A stretch of DNA of 64,000 bases from Acidobacteriota bacterium (GTDB taxonomy: Bacteria; Acidobacteriota; Blastocatellia; UBA7656). The position numbers and the translations under genes were made by a program. Below are positions 20,178 to 29,942 of this stretch, one piece after another. The stretch is taken from contig JACQDB010000118.1 of the NCBI GenBank assembly GCA_016201275.1, positions 1 to 64,000 of the forward strand, read 5' to 3'. Numbering within the stretch: position 1 is the stretch's first letter; each line of letters opens with the position of its first letter. The notes beneath the pieces are model-generated. The model did not search any database. It was not told the DNA's origin and worked only from the letters and a program-made list of their open reading frames with translations.

Positions 20178-20461
20178 GGTAGTGGGTCAAGGAGGAGAGA
20201 AAAGAAAAGTTTGGAGTTCCGCCTTCAGGCGGTTGTTTCAGCCGCTAACAAGACCGCCTTCAGACCAATGGCGTTAAGTTGTAGCGCCGACGGTCTAGTC
20301 TGCGGCTGACAGCAGCAAGCTAAGACTTGGATTTCGCGCGCTTCTACAACCAAGTCCGCCGCAGGCTAGACAGCCTGCGGTACATCTATGCCGCTTCACT
20401 TCATGCCATTAGCCTGAAGGCGGAACTCCAAACCTCTTTCTCTCCCGATTGATCCACTACC
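20178..20461. mobile_element. MITE-like non-autonomous element, 284 bp, about 50-nt imperfect TIRs, 8-bp TSD AAAAAGGC
   Basis: GGTAGTGGGTCAA...TTGATCCACTACC ends, inner GTTTGGAGTTCCGCCTTCAGGC/GCCTGAAGGCGGAACTCCAAAC; AAAAAGGC at 20170-20177 and 20462-20469; no coding capacity. Confidence 0.78.
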
Positions 20462-20477
20462 AAAAAGGCCACGACAA

Positions 20478-20513
20478 CTGCAATAGGCAACCTTCTGTGG
20501 TTGCCTATTGCAG
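20478..20513. terminator. 15-bp perfect stem hairpin CTGCAATAGGCAACC-TTCTGT-GGTTGCCTATTGCAG between convergent genes
   Basis: Perfect inverted repeat with 6-nt loop; no clear U-tract. Confidence 0.5.
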
Positions 20514-20536
20514 TGACGAGGCGTTTATCCACAGGC

Positions 20537-21016
20537 TTAAAACGAGACCCCGGCGCGACTGTCCACACGCAGCACGGACTCTTGTTGAAAGGCGTTTTTA
20601 TAGGCTTGCCGTATCGCTTCGATGCGATTGCTGGCGTCGGTGTCGGTCAAAGGATAGAGCAGAATTAAGACCTTCGATTTTTCTTGAATGATGAGGCCGT
20701 TGGAGTTTTTGAATTGCCCTTGCCCGGTCAGCAAGGTCAAGCCATCGGGAAAACGCGGCGTCACTTCCTGATCGAGAAAGCGTCTGAATTTCTCATCGCC
20801 TACCGCTGTGCCATCAGGCCTTGAAGTGCCAAAGAACAATTCGCTGCGCGCCCAAATGTCGCCGAAAATCGGCGGCTCGGCGGCAGCGCTTGCGCTGTTT
20901 TGATCACGCCCGGCATTCAAGTAAACGGTGATGGGCAAACTCAACGCAAAGATAAGCGCGAGCAGGAACAGATGCGTCTTTGAAATTTTGAGAGAGTGGG
21001 TTTGTCTGTTCATCAT
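20537..21016 (-). CDS. DUF3574-like exported protein
   Basis: WARSELFFGTSRPDGTAVGDEKFRRFLDQEVTPRFPDGLTLLTGQGQFKN...IQEKSKVLILLYP; start refined to MMNRQ. Confidence 0.7.
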   Translation of the reverse strand: MMNRQTHSLKISKTHLFLLALIFALSLPITVYLNAGRDQNSASAAAEPPIFGDIWARSELFFGTSRPDGTAVGDEKFRRFLDQEVTPRFPDGLTLLTGQGQFKNSNGLIIQEKSKVLILLYPLTDTDASNRIEAIRQAYKNAFQQESVLRVDSRAGVSF

Positions 21017-21154
21017 AATTTTCCTTTTTCGCAATAAGCAGTAGGAACCACCAATGAACCCAGATAAAAAATCAGGGAAAGCTTTTCCTGCACTGGTATC
21101 AGCGCTCATCTGTGTCTATCTGTGATTCCAGTTTTCGGCAACTATTCAGGTCAA

Positions 21155-23158
21155 TTAATTTCCCGGTGCGGTGGTCGAGCCTTTGTATTTGGGTTTAGCC
21201 AATTTCGTAATCCACAAACCGGTGTTCACATCGTTGAAAAAAATTAGGTCTTTGTGTGGCTGCGCGCCCCAGCAAAACGCTTGATTCGAGCGGAAGCCTT
21301 CCAACGCTCCTGTCCACACGCGAGCGATTTCGCGCCCTTGTTTATAGAGGTCGCCGCGCAATTCTCCCGATACATCCACGACGCGACCACCGGCGCTGTA
21401 ATAGCCCATGTACATCATATCGTCCTTCACCCAAATGTTGTGCGAGCCGCCTTCCGGCACTGCGTATTCGGCAACCTTGCGCGGATGTTGAAGGTCTGAA
21501 ACGTCTATCACATGAGCGATGCCACGCACAGGAAAACGCTCTTTGCCCATGAGATTAAATTCCGTAGGGAAAACTTCATCGCCGACGAAGACATAATTTT
21601 TATAACGGAAAACCGCGTGCGCGCCCGCCAACCAGCCATCGCCGTACAACTCGTGATGATTGAAACGATATTGACTGACCCGCACGGGCTTTTCGGGGCT
21701 GCCGCCTTTGATGCCGTTGCCTACGTCGAGAATGATCAAACCATCGCGCCAGTATGCCAGATAGGCCAAGCCGTCCAGCACCTGCACATCATGCAGATAA
21801 CGACCGGCGAAACCGTTGGGCGAAGAGACCGGTGTGGCGACTACGGTTTCCGCTTGCCAGCGCGCCACTTCTTTCGGATTTTTCACGTCTTGAAAATCAA
21901 TCACCCGCAGCGAGCCGGTCGCGTCATCGGTCAAATAAACATAGTGCGAATCCACAAACGCCGAATGCACGCCGCCGGTCACGGTCGCGGTGTATTCGCT
22001 GAGTTTTTTCGGGTGCGCCGGATCGGAGGTGTCCAAAAAGACGATGCCGTTTTTACGGTTCGATGCGCCTTCGCGGGACAACACAGCGATTTTGCCGTCG
22101 GGCGTGGTGCTGATATCGTTCAAGATGTGGGCGTCAAATTCAATCGAGTCGGTCTTTTTCGGATGCGCCGGGTCCGAGATGTCATAAACCAAAAGCTTGT
22201 TCGAGATCGTTGAATAGTAAGCATAATCGCCAATGATCCATTGCTCTGCGCCCATGAAATCTTTGATCGGCGCACGACCTACGACTTCGATAGCGCGTTC
22301 GATATTGCGCGGCGCGACGACTACGGAAGCGGTGTCAATCTTTTTGCCGCTGATGGCGGTGATGATATAGGTGCCGGGGTTTTCGGCAACGAAGCCGCCA
22401 TCCGTATAGATGAGCGCGCCCGTGCCGCTCACCGACCAACGCACCGCAGGGTGCTTGATTTGCGCGCCGTTCAAGCCCGTCGCGTGAACTTTGAAACGCA
22501 CCACATCGCCGGTTCTGGCCGTGCTGGATTTCGGTTCGATGGCGAGTTGGTTGACGGGATTGGTGATGACTTCGACTGCGATTTTTCCGGTGGCGGCATC
22601 CGCGCTGGCCTGCAAAGTGGCCTTGCCGGGTTTGATGCCGGTGACCACTCCGGCGGCGTCAACCACGGCAACGGCGGGATTGCTGGATGACCATTGCATC
22701 ATCACTTCGCTGCGCGGGTCGCCGTTCAAAGTGCGCGCTGTGGCGTTGAGTTGAGTTGCGCCGCCGACCACTATGGGCGCAAGGGGCGCGTCAATCTCTA
22801 TGCGTTTGACGCTGGCCGGTTTGACATTGACCACCGCATAGCCGACTTTGCCGCCGACCACTGCGCCGATTTTCACCGTGCCGGGATCGAACATCGTGAC
22901 GTTGCCGTTTTCATCGGCTCCGGCGATGTCAAAGGGACCGGCAAACCACGCCATGACTTTCAATTCCAGAACCTTGCCGTTCTCGTCTTTAGCAACAGCG
23001 GTGAATTTGATTTGTTGGCCGACTTCGGCGGTGAAGTTATTCGGAGTGACTTCGACGGTTTTGACTTTTCCTTGTTGGGCGTTTGCCGCTGGCGTGAAGT
23101 TGGCAAGCAGGATGGCAACGACCGACAGCGCAGCAAAAAATTTTCTTCGCATACACAT
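21155..23158 (-). CDS. Exported protein with bacterial Ig-like (Big_2) and LVIVD beta-propeller repeats
   Basis: MCMRRKFFAALSVVAILLANFTPAANA signal; Big_2-like repeats; LLVYDISDPAHPKKT, IVFLDTSDPAHPKKL, LRVIDFQDVKNPKEV repeats. Confidence 0.8.
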   Translation of the reverse strand: MCMRRKFFAALSVVAILLANFTPAANAQQGKVKTVEVTPNNFTAEVGQQIKFTAVAKDENGKVLELKVMAWFAGPFDIAGADENGNVTMFDPGTVKIGAVVGGKVGYAVVNVKPASVKRIEIDAPLAPIVVGGATQLNATARTLNGDPRSEVMMQWSSSNPAVAVVDAAGVVTGIKPGKATLQASADAATGKIAVEVITNPVNQLAIEPKSSTARTGDVVRFKVHATGLNGAQIKHPAVRWSVSGTGALIYTDGGFVAENPGTYIITAISGKKIDTASVVVAPRNIERAIEVVGRAPIKDFMGAEQWIIGDYAYYSTISNKLLVYDISDPAHPKKTDSIEFDAHILNDISTTPDGKIAVLSREGASNRKNGIVFLDTSDPAHPKKLSEYTATVTGGVHSAFVDSHYVYLTDDATGSLRVIDFQDVKNPKEVARWQAETVVATPVSSPNGFAGRYLHDVQVLDGLAYLAYWRDGLIILDVGNGIKGGSPEKPVRVSQYRFNHHELYGDGWLAGAHAVFRYKNYVFVGDEVFPTEFNLMGKERFPVRGIAHVIDVSDLQHPRKVAEYAVPEGGSHNIWVKDDMMYMGYYSAGGRVVDVSGELRGDLYKQGREIARVWTGALEGFRSNQAFCWGAQPHKDLIFFNDVNTGLWITKLAKPKYKGSTTAPGN

Positions 23159-23501
23159 TCTCCTGAACAACGCGATAGATTTTGTAGGTTGACTGAGCCT
23201 GGCAATTGTATGAGCCACAGTGCGAGTGGCGCAAACCGATTGCGAAGCCTACGATTGATTCTGACCGACCAAGCACACCATAGGCGCAAAGACGCTCGAT
23301 GGTTTACCGGATCGTGATCCTTCCCCGCTTTATCGCTTTTAAGAAAATATTGTTGGATGAATGCGTTGCGTAGCGCTGCCTTCCTACCATTGGCCACTTT
23401 GCCGCATTTCTGACTTGCCGTTTGCTCCAGCTATTTCACCAATCCGGCACGCGCTTCCGCTGCGTTTCCAGATTTAGGGAAGCGGCAAGAAATAGCATAC
23501 G

Positions 23502-23554
23502 GTTGCGAAGCGGTCTCTGACCGCCAATCCAGCGGTCAAAGGCCGCTTCGCAAC
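23502..23554. repeat. GCGGTC-family hairpin GTTGCGAAGCGGTCTCTGACCGC...GCGGTCAAAGGCCGCTTCGCAAC
   Basis: Near-perfect inverted arms; right arm plus tail resembles 27838-27960 repeats. Confidence 0.85.
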
Positions 23555-23935
23555 GGCAATGATGGGATGATATTTTCTTCTCCTTCCTCTACCTTCCCAC
23601 CTGTACTTCGCAAGGCTCGCCTCGCGCCTACGGGTGTTCCGTTATGGCATAGCCAAAATGGAATGGCAATGTGAATGATTCGGTCGCCTTATGGGCGCTT
23701 GAATGACCGATGGGGAAGTGCATCCGTGAATTTGTAAAACCGCAGACGCACGGCTTGCCAAAAAAGAACATGAATCGCGCCCTTTTTTCAAGGCACAGGG
23801 TTTGCCTATTCCAAAACTGTCCGACAGAAAAATAAGCGGTACAAATTGTCTTACACTTCTCAGCTTCACTGCCGAAATCATTCGCCGATTTACAGTGAAT
23901 ATCGGTGTGAGCGCGTTTGATACGGCGGCAAGGAA

Positions 23936-26900
23936 ATGGAAATGTGCGAAATGAAAAATCAACAGCTATCGAAAAAGGCGGTAGCCTCGGTGGTCAAAAC
24001 CGTGGTCTTGATAGGGCTGTTTTATGCCCTTTCCAGCGGCCTCGCTCTGGCCGCTTATCCGGCAACCTGGCCGAGCGATGCGGCGTGGACTGCCTACACG
24101 CGCTTTGGCAGTTCCATACTGGACTTGTCCACCGCGTCCGGCGATGCGTCCAATGGTGGCACTGGCGTCAGCCCGGATTATGTTGATGTGTTCAGCGGCA
24201 CTGCCGGTACTTTGCCCTCCGCCTACTATTTTTATGACGCCACCAATCAAGTATTTTTCTATCGTATGCGCCTGTTAGGCGATCCCAGAAAAGGTAGTGG
24301 TCTCAGTCAAGGTACATGGAATGTGCTGATTGATACCGATGGCGATGGCTATAAAGAATATTTTGTAGAGGTCAATGGCAATGATAATTTGATCAACCTG
24401 TATTATGGCGATGCCGACCGCCAAGACCTTCCCAATGGCTATACCTGCGCGGCGAATAATCAAGGAAAAGTTTGGAGTCAGGCCATCACGCTCGGCACTC
24501 AGGTGCGAGTGGTGGATGCCAGCGCCAGCGGCGGCGGGTATTTATTAGATTATCAGGTGCCGCTTTCCGCTTATAAAAACTGTAGTGGAACCCTAGGACT
24601 GACCTCCACTACGCCCTTTACGATGGCCTTCACGACTTCAACGACTTCGCAAGACCCAACCAAAAAAGATTTCGTAGGTGCCGGGAGTTTCACCATGAAT
24701 GTAGCTTCGCGCTTTCCGGGAGGCGATGTGATTGCGTTAAGCGGCAGCCCCACGCAAGCGCCGCAAATCACCAGCTACAGTCAGGTGTGCGGCAGCGGCG
24801 CAAATGCCAATCCCGTCGCCTTATCCATCAACACTCTGGACACCTTGAATGTAGTGGGCAGCGCGGTCAGCGACTCGATTGCCAACGTGACTTTTTCTTA
24901 TCAACTCCTCGGCGCTTCTACCTGGACGCGCATCGGCAATTCGCTCACTGCGCCGGTGACGGGAACCGTAAATCAATGGACGACTTCGTGGAACACCAGC
25001 GCCATCCCCACCGGAACCTATCGCATACGCATAGATGTTGTGGACGATCAGGCGCATACCACAACCGATGCCAGCAATACTTTGAATCTGGCGAATTGCA
25101 GCGGCGTGACTTATGTGGATTTGGCAGCGTTCAACGCCATGCTGATCGCGCCGCAGCAAGCCTTGTTGCAATGGCAGACCGGTTTTGAAGCCGATAATCT
25201 GGGCTTCAATCTTTATCGTGAAATTAATGGCAAACGCGAATTGGTCAATCCCCAAGTCATCGCCGGTTCGGCCTTGGTCGCCGGTGCGGGAACCGTGCTG
25301 GCCGCCGGTCAGGCGTATGAAGTGCTAGACCTGAGCGCTGAGGCGAACGCCGCTTACTGGCTCGAAGACCTCGACCTGAAAGGTCAATCCACCTGGCACG
25401 GCCCCTTTTACCTCACCCTCGAATCAACCTTCGTGCAAGCGCCATCGTCATCCGCTTATTTGAGCCAACTGGGCACCGAGCATGGCGAATCAAGGGTTGC
25501 CGGTGATGGCTCGACAGTAGTCGAAGCCGTACACCAACCCTTACGAAAAAAAGCGCGGCAAGCCTTGTCCGCAACCCTCGCAACCGAAGCGCTGTGGCTG
25601 GCTGCATCGCCCAACTATTTGAAGATCGGCGTCAAACGCGAAGGCTGGTACAGGCTCACATCCGCAGAGTTGACGGCCTCTGGCTTTTCCATCAACGGCG
25701 ACTGGCGAAAACTGCAACTGTTTACCGACGGCCAGGAAGTCCCTTGCGTGGTGGTTGCCGATGGCAAAAACGGATTTCAAGCGCTGGAATTTTACGGGCT
25801 GGGTTTGGACACGGCGGCTGCGGATGTACACAACTATTGGCTGGTGCAAGGCAATCAGGATGGCAAGCGCATTGGCGAAAGCAAAACCGTAGGCACGCCA
25901 ACCGCGAAGCAGAGTTTTGTACAGACCGTCGAACGCAAAGATCGCAGCATCTATTTTTCGGCGTTACGCAATGGCGAAACCGAAAATTTCTTTGGCGCGG
26001 TGATTACCTCGGCAGCCTCGGTCAAGCAATCTCTGACCTTGCCCCACATCAGTTTTACCACCGACAGAGAAGCGATATTGGAAGTGGCTTTGCAGGGCGT
26101 CACCCTGGTCGCGCATCGCGTGCGGGTGCAGATCAACGGACAGCACGCCGGAGAAGTTGTCTTTAACGGACAGGAACGCGGCGTCAACCAATTCGCCATT
26201 CCCATCAACGTCTTGCAGGAAGGCGCGAATACCATCAGCCTGCTTGCTGAAAATTCCGGCAGCGATGTCAGCTTGGTTGATACGCTGCGCCTGCAATATC
26301 CGCACACTTTTCAAGCCGATAATGATGCGCTCAAGTTGCAGGCAAGAGGCGGCGAACAGCTTACCGTCAGCGGCTTCACGGTAGAGACGCTGCGCGTTTT
26401 TGATGTGAGCAATCCGGTCGCGGTGCAGGAAATCATTGGTCAAATCACCAAGTCCGCAGATGGATATGCATTTACATTTGCGCCCACAGGCGTGGGCAAT
26501 CGCCAACTTCTGGTGTTGAGAAGCGATCAAGCCAAAACACCGGAGGCGTTGAAAATCAAAACCAGATCGAACCTGACGCACGGCGAAAAACTTGCCGATT
26601 TCATCGTCATCACCAGTAATGATTTATTGCAAAGCGTCGAACCGCTCCGCCTTGCGCGCCGCCGTGAAGGCTACAAAACCCTGGTCGTTGACATTGATGA
26701 TATTTACGACGAATTCAACAACGGCAACAAAGCACCACAAGCCATCAAGGATTTTCTGCGCTATGCGAAGACCACTTGGAAACAAGCGCCACGTTTTGTC
26801 TTGCTGGTTGGCGATGCTTCTTACGACGCGAAAAATTATTCCGGCAAAGGCAATTTCGATGTTATACCGACCAAGTTGCTCGACACCAAGGCGATGGAAA

Positions 26901-27607
26901 CTGCCAGCGATGATTGGTTGGGGGATTTTAATGATGACGGTTTGGCGGACCTCGCTATTGGGCGTTTGCCCGCGCGTTCTGTCGCCGAAGCAAGCGTGAT
27001 GATCAATAAAATTCTCGGCTACGGTTTGGCCACCTCCAACGCTGCGGCTTTGTTCATCAGTGACGCCAGCGAGGGCTACAACTTTGAAGCGAGCAGCACG
27101 CAAGCTCGCCAACAACTTCCGGTCAATTTTCAGGTGCAAGAAATCAAGCGTGGCGCGGTGGATGCGGCGACCGCAAAAGCCGAGTTAGTGGAAGCGCTGG
27201 CCAGCGGTCAGCAGTTCGTCAATTATGCCGGACACGGCTCAGTGAATTTATGGCGCGGCAATTTGTTGACCGCAGAAGCAGCGCGCAATTTAACCAATCA
27301 GCAATTGCCGCTCTTTGCCTTGATGACCTGTTTGAATGGTTATTTTCACGACCCCGCTTTGGATTCGCTGGCCGAAGCATTGATGAAAGCCGAGCGCGGC
27401 GGCGCGGTTGCCGTATGGGCATCATCGGCGATTACCAAAGCCGACATCCAAGCCAACTTGAATCGTGAGGCCCTGCGCCTATTGATGCAGGGCGGCCAAA
27501 CCATCACCATAGGCGAAGCCGTCAGACGCGCTAAACAAGCCATCAGCGACCGTGATGTGCAGTTGTCCTGGATATTTTTCGGCGACCCGACAATGAAACT
27601 CCGATAA
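23936..27607 (+). CDS. Gingipain-type C25 family peptidase, large exported
   Basis: FVLLVGDASYD, IPTKLLDTKAMETASDDWLGDFNDDGLADLAIGRLP, NYAGHGSVNLW (catalytic His), LMTCLNGYFHDP (catalytic Cys). Confidence 0.9.
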   Translation: MEMCEMKNQQLSKKAVASVVKTVVLIGLFYALSSGLALAAYPATWPSDAAWTAYTRFGSSILDLSTASGDASNGGTGVSPDYVDVFSGTAGTLPSAYYFYDATNQVFFYRMRLLGDPRKGSGLSQGTWNVLIDTDGDGYKEYFVEVNGNDNLINLYYGDADRQDLPNGYTCAANNQGKVWSQAITLGTQVRVVDASASGGGYLLDYQVPLSAYKNCSGTLGLTSTTPFTMAFTTSTTSQDPTKKDFVGAGSFTMNVASRFPGGDVIALSGSPTQAPQITSYSQVCGSGANANPVALSINTLDTLNVVGSAVSDSIANVTFSYQLLGASTWTRIGNSLTAPVTGTVNQWTTSWNTSAIPTGTYRIRIDVVDDQAHTTTDASNTLNLANCSGVTYVDLAAFNAMLIAPQQALLQWQTGFEADNLGFNLYREINGKRELVNPQVIAGSALVAGAGTVLAAGQAYEVLDLSAEANAAYWLEDLDLKGQSTWHGPFYLTLESTFVQAPSSSAYLSQLGTEHGESRVAGDGSTVVEAVHQPLRKKARQALSATLATEALWLAASPNYLKIGVKREGWYRLTSAELTASGFSINGDWRKLQLFTDGQEVPCVVVADGKNGFQALEFYGLGLDTAAADVHNYWLVQGNQDGKRIGESKTVGTPTAKQSFVQTVERKDRSIYFSALRNGETENFFGAVITSAASVKQSLTLPHISFTTDREAILEVALQGVTLVAHRVRVQINGQHAGEVVFNGQERGVNQFAIPINVLQEGANTISLLAENSGSDVSLVDTLRLQYPHTFQADNDALKLQARGGEQLTVSGFTVETLRVFDVSNPVAVQEIIGQITKSADGYAFTFAPTGVGNRQLLVLRSDQAKTPEALKIKTRSNLTHGEKLADFIVITSNDLLQSVEPLRLARRREGYKTLVVDIDDIYDEFNNGNKAPQAIKDFLRYAKTTWKQAPRFVLLVGDASYDAKNYSGKGNFDVIPTKLLDTKAMETASDDWLGDFNDDGLADLAIGRLPARSVAEASVMINKILGYGLATSNAAALFISDASEGYNFEASSTQARQQLPVNFQVQEIKRGAVDAATAKAELVEALASGQQFVNYAGHGSVNLWRGNLLTAEAARNLTNQQLPLFALMTCLNGYFHDPALDSLAEALMKAERGGAVAVWASSAITKADIQANLNREALRLLMQGGQTITIGEAVRRAKQAISDRDVQLSWIFFGDPTMKLR

Positions 27608-27637
27608 GGCAAAAGTAAAAAGGCAAAAGTAAAAAGA
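27605..27637. repeat. Heptad-register array AAGGCAA AAGTAAA AAGGCAA AAGTAAA AAG
   Basis: AAG at 27605, 27612, 27619, 27626, 27633; overlaps the C25 peptidase stop codon. Confidence 0.7.
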
Positions 27638-27837
27638 GCCGGATTGACAGGCGAGGCGACGGTCTTTCTGGTGACGCCAAAAATTTTCGTGTGTGCTCAA
27701 GTGACTCTTTTCATTCTTCCATTTCCACTCGACGGATTGAAAGCAATTTCAGTCCGTCTTTTTTTGTGACTCCCCAGCCAGTTTGAAAATTGCCGGTCGC
27801 TTCATTGTTGCACCGTCGGCGCACCGTAGAGCCAAGC

Positions 27838-27960
27838 CAGCGGTCAGAGAGCGCCGCTCAATGGGAATGATGGGATTATATTTTTTCCCCCTCCCTTGGC
27901 CAGCGGTCACAGACCGCTGCTCAACGGGAATCAGGGGGGTATATTTTTTCCCCTTCCCTT
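27838..27960. repeat. Two tandem about 61-nt copies CCAGCGGTCA(G/C)AGA...CTCAAYGGGAAT...TATATTTTTTCCCC.TCCCTT
   Basis: Units from about 27838 and about 27900; same family as the 23530 region. Confidence 0.8.
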
Positions 27961-28068
27961 AGTTTTTGCGCCGTAGGCGCACAGGAGATTAGCCCGTGGT
28001 AGCGCCACGGGAATTAGTTTTTGCGCCAGAGGCGCAGCCGAGATTAGCCCGTGGTGAAGCCACGGGAA
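27959..28068. repeat. Two tandem 55-nt copies TTAGTTTTTGCGCC..AGGCGCA...GAGATTAGCCCGTGGT....CCACGGGAA, each with two hairpins
   Basis: Direct alignment of 27959-28013 with 28014-28068. Confidence 0.8.
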
Positions 28069-28239
28069 GGCGCAGGCTTGACGGTCGCGCTCTGAAGGAG
28101 CGCCGGAGGCTTGCAGCGTCGCCTCTCCTGCACCCTTTCAGGGCGCGAAGAATTTGTCCAAACTTGGTTCCAGTGCCTACAGCACTGGCTAATTTCCTAC
28201 GCCCTTGCGAGGCAAAGGCGGCTGGATCGTTACCTTTTT

Positions 28240-29661
28240 TTATGGGCGGCGATAGAGAAATACCGGCGAGCGTTTGCCGGTCGAAGGAGTGAAGACCGTA
28301 ACCTCTACGTCAACGCCTATGGGCAGGAGGGCGCTCAAATTGCCTTTCGCCAGTATGTAGGTCGTCAAGCCGCCGGGCAGGATGTAATCTTCCGGGTATT
28401 TCATTCTTGCCAACGCGGTGCCATTGATTTCAATAACGGAATCGAAGGCGCGGAAATTTTCGCCCTCGACGATGAATTTTCCCGCCCCCGCTTTGTATTT
28501 CGCGGCGGTGATTTTCATCTCCTGGGCGTTGGTCTCAAGCCCTGCGATAGCGGCGCGCAGATCGGGTCTGGGGCCTATGGGTTTGTTGTTGTTGCCGGTT
28601 TGCGGTGTTCCCGTTGAGGCCAGCAAGCGGCGCATCTGTGCGGCAGTCAAAGGCGCAAGGCCACGTTGTTTGACGATGCTTTGCAGCACGGCGGCGACGC
28701 CTGCAAGCATGGCGCTTGCGCCTGAGGTGCCGCCGAATTTCGCTGTGTAAAAATTGTTCTCGCCCGATCCAAGTCGGATGTCGCCATAACCGCAAGTGGC
28801 AATGCCGCGTCCCCAACCCTGCACGTCAACCCGGACGCCGTAATTGCTTTCATCGGTGCGCGAGCGGTCTGCGCCATCATTGGAAAAATTGGCCGGAACA
28901 TAGCCCGCGCCAACGATGATCGCGCCGGAATCGTGAGCGCGACTGAAGCGCCCTTGATAAATTTCGTCGTCAAGATTTTCGCTGCCGTTGCCTGCCGGTT
29001 CGATGACGATGAGGCCGGCATTGGTCGCACGTTTGATGGCCTCGAAAATATCCTGCTCGTATTCGATAGGCAACAAGCCGCGCCCGGTCGCAGGGTCTAA
29101 GTGCGGGCCTTTTGCCGATTGGTCTTCGATTACAATGATGTCGCCGGGGCGGAGTTGGCGAATCGCCAGATCAAGCGCTTCGGCAATTTTCGGCAGCGTG
29201 TTGGCGGTGGTCAACGGATTGATTAAACCGAGGGGCGCGCCGTAAGCGATACCGGTGATGCCTCTGCCGTCATTGGCGGCGACCATTTCGCCCAAGACCG
29301 CCGCGCCGTGGTCGCGGTTGAATTGCGGCTGCGGGTCTATGCCTTCGACGAAGACAAACGGATTGGCAGTTGCCGTAAGCAGATCGCTATGCGACAAATT
29401 CCAGCCTACCTCTATGTCTATGATGCGGACATTTTCGCCGTGGCCGCCGTCCAAGGTCCAGGCATAACGCACATCCATGCCGGTGGGCGCGGCCTCCAGA
29501 TAGCCCTGCAACGGCGTGAGGTCTTGCGACGCTTGCATGGCGGCCACGGTTCGTGCAGAGAATGGCTTGATAAAAGAAGCAGAGAACGCCAGTAATAAAA
29601 GTAGAATGATTGAAAAGCGTCGCAACGGAAACCTCGAATGTTTGATTGAATCATCGCGCAT
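28240..29661 (-). CDS. Subtilisin-like S8 serine peptidase with C-terminal IPT/Ig-like region
   Basis: VRIIDIEVGW (Asp), RDHGAAVLGEMVAA (His), FGGTSGASAMLAGVAAVLQS (Ser). Confidence 0.88.
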   Translation of the reverse strand: MRDDSIKHSRFPLRRFSIILLLLLAFSASFIKPFSARTVAAMQASQDLTPLQGYLEAAPTGMDVRYAWTLDGGHGENVRIIDIEVGWNLSHSDLLTATANPFVFVEGIDPQPQFNRDHGAAVLGEMVAANDGRGITGIAYGAPLGLINPLTTANTLPKIAEALDLAIRQLRPGDIIVIEDQSAKGPHLDPATGRGLLPIEYEQDIFEAIKRATNAGLIVIEPAGNGSENLDDEIYQGRFSRAHDSGAIIVGAGYVPANFSNDGADRSRTDESNYGVRVDVQGWGRGIATCGYGDIRLGSGENNFYTAKFGGTSGASAMLAGVAAVLQSIVKQRGLAPLTAAQMRRLLASTGTPQTGNNNKPIGPRPDLRAAIAGLETNAQEMKITAAKYKAGAGKFIVEGENFRAFDSVIEINGTALARMKYPEDYILPGGLTTYILAKGNLSALLPIGVDVEVTVFTPSTGKRSPVFLYRRP

Positions 29662-29942
29662 TAATTATGGGAGACTTGCGAAAACGATTGTAGGCTGGCC
29701 TTCGTTTGTCGGTCAAGAATGCAGGCGGCGGCGCGACACGGCGAAAATGCTAAAGATGTGACGTGCCGTTAAATATTCTACTCGGCGGCGTAATAAATCC
29801 CCATCAAGGCTAGGAATAGAATTCGCAACCTTGATTTCATCGCGCTCTATTTCTGCCTGATCAACTATTTTGCCTGCATTGCACGGTTGAGCCGTTATGC
29901 GATATACAACACTCATAAAATTGCATAAAAGGAAAAGGCGCA

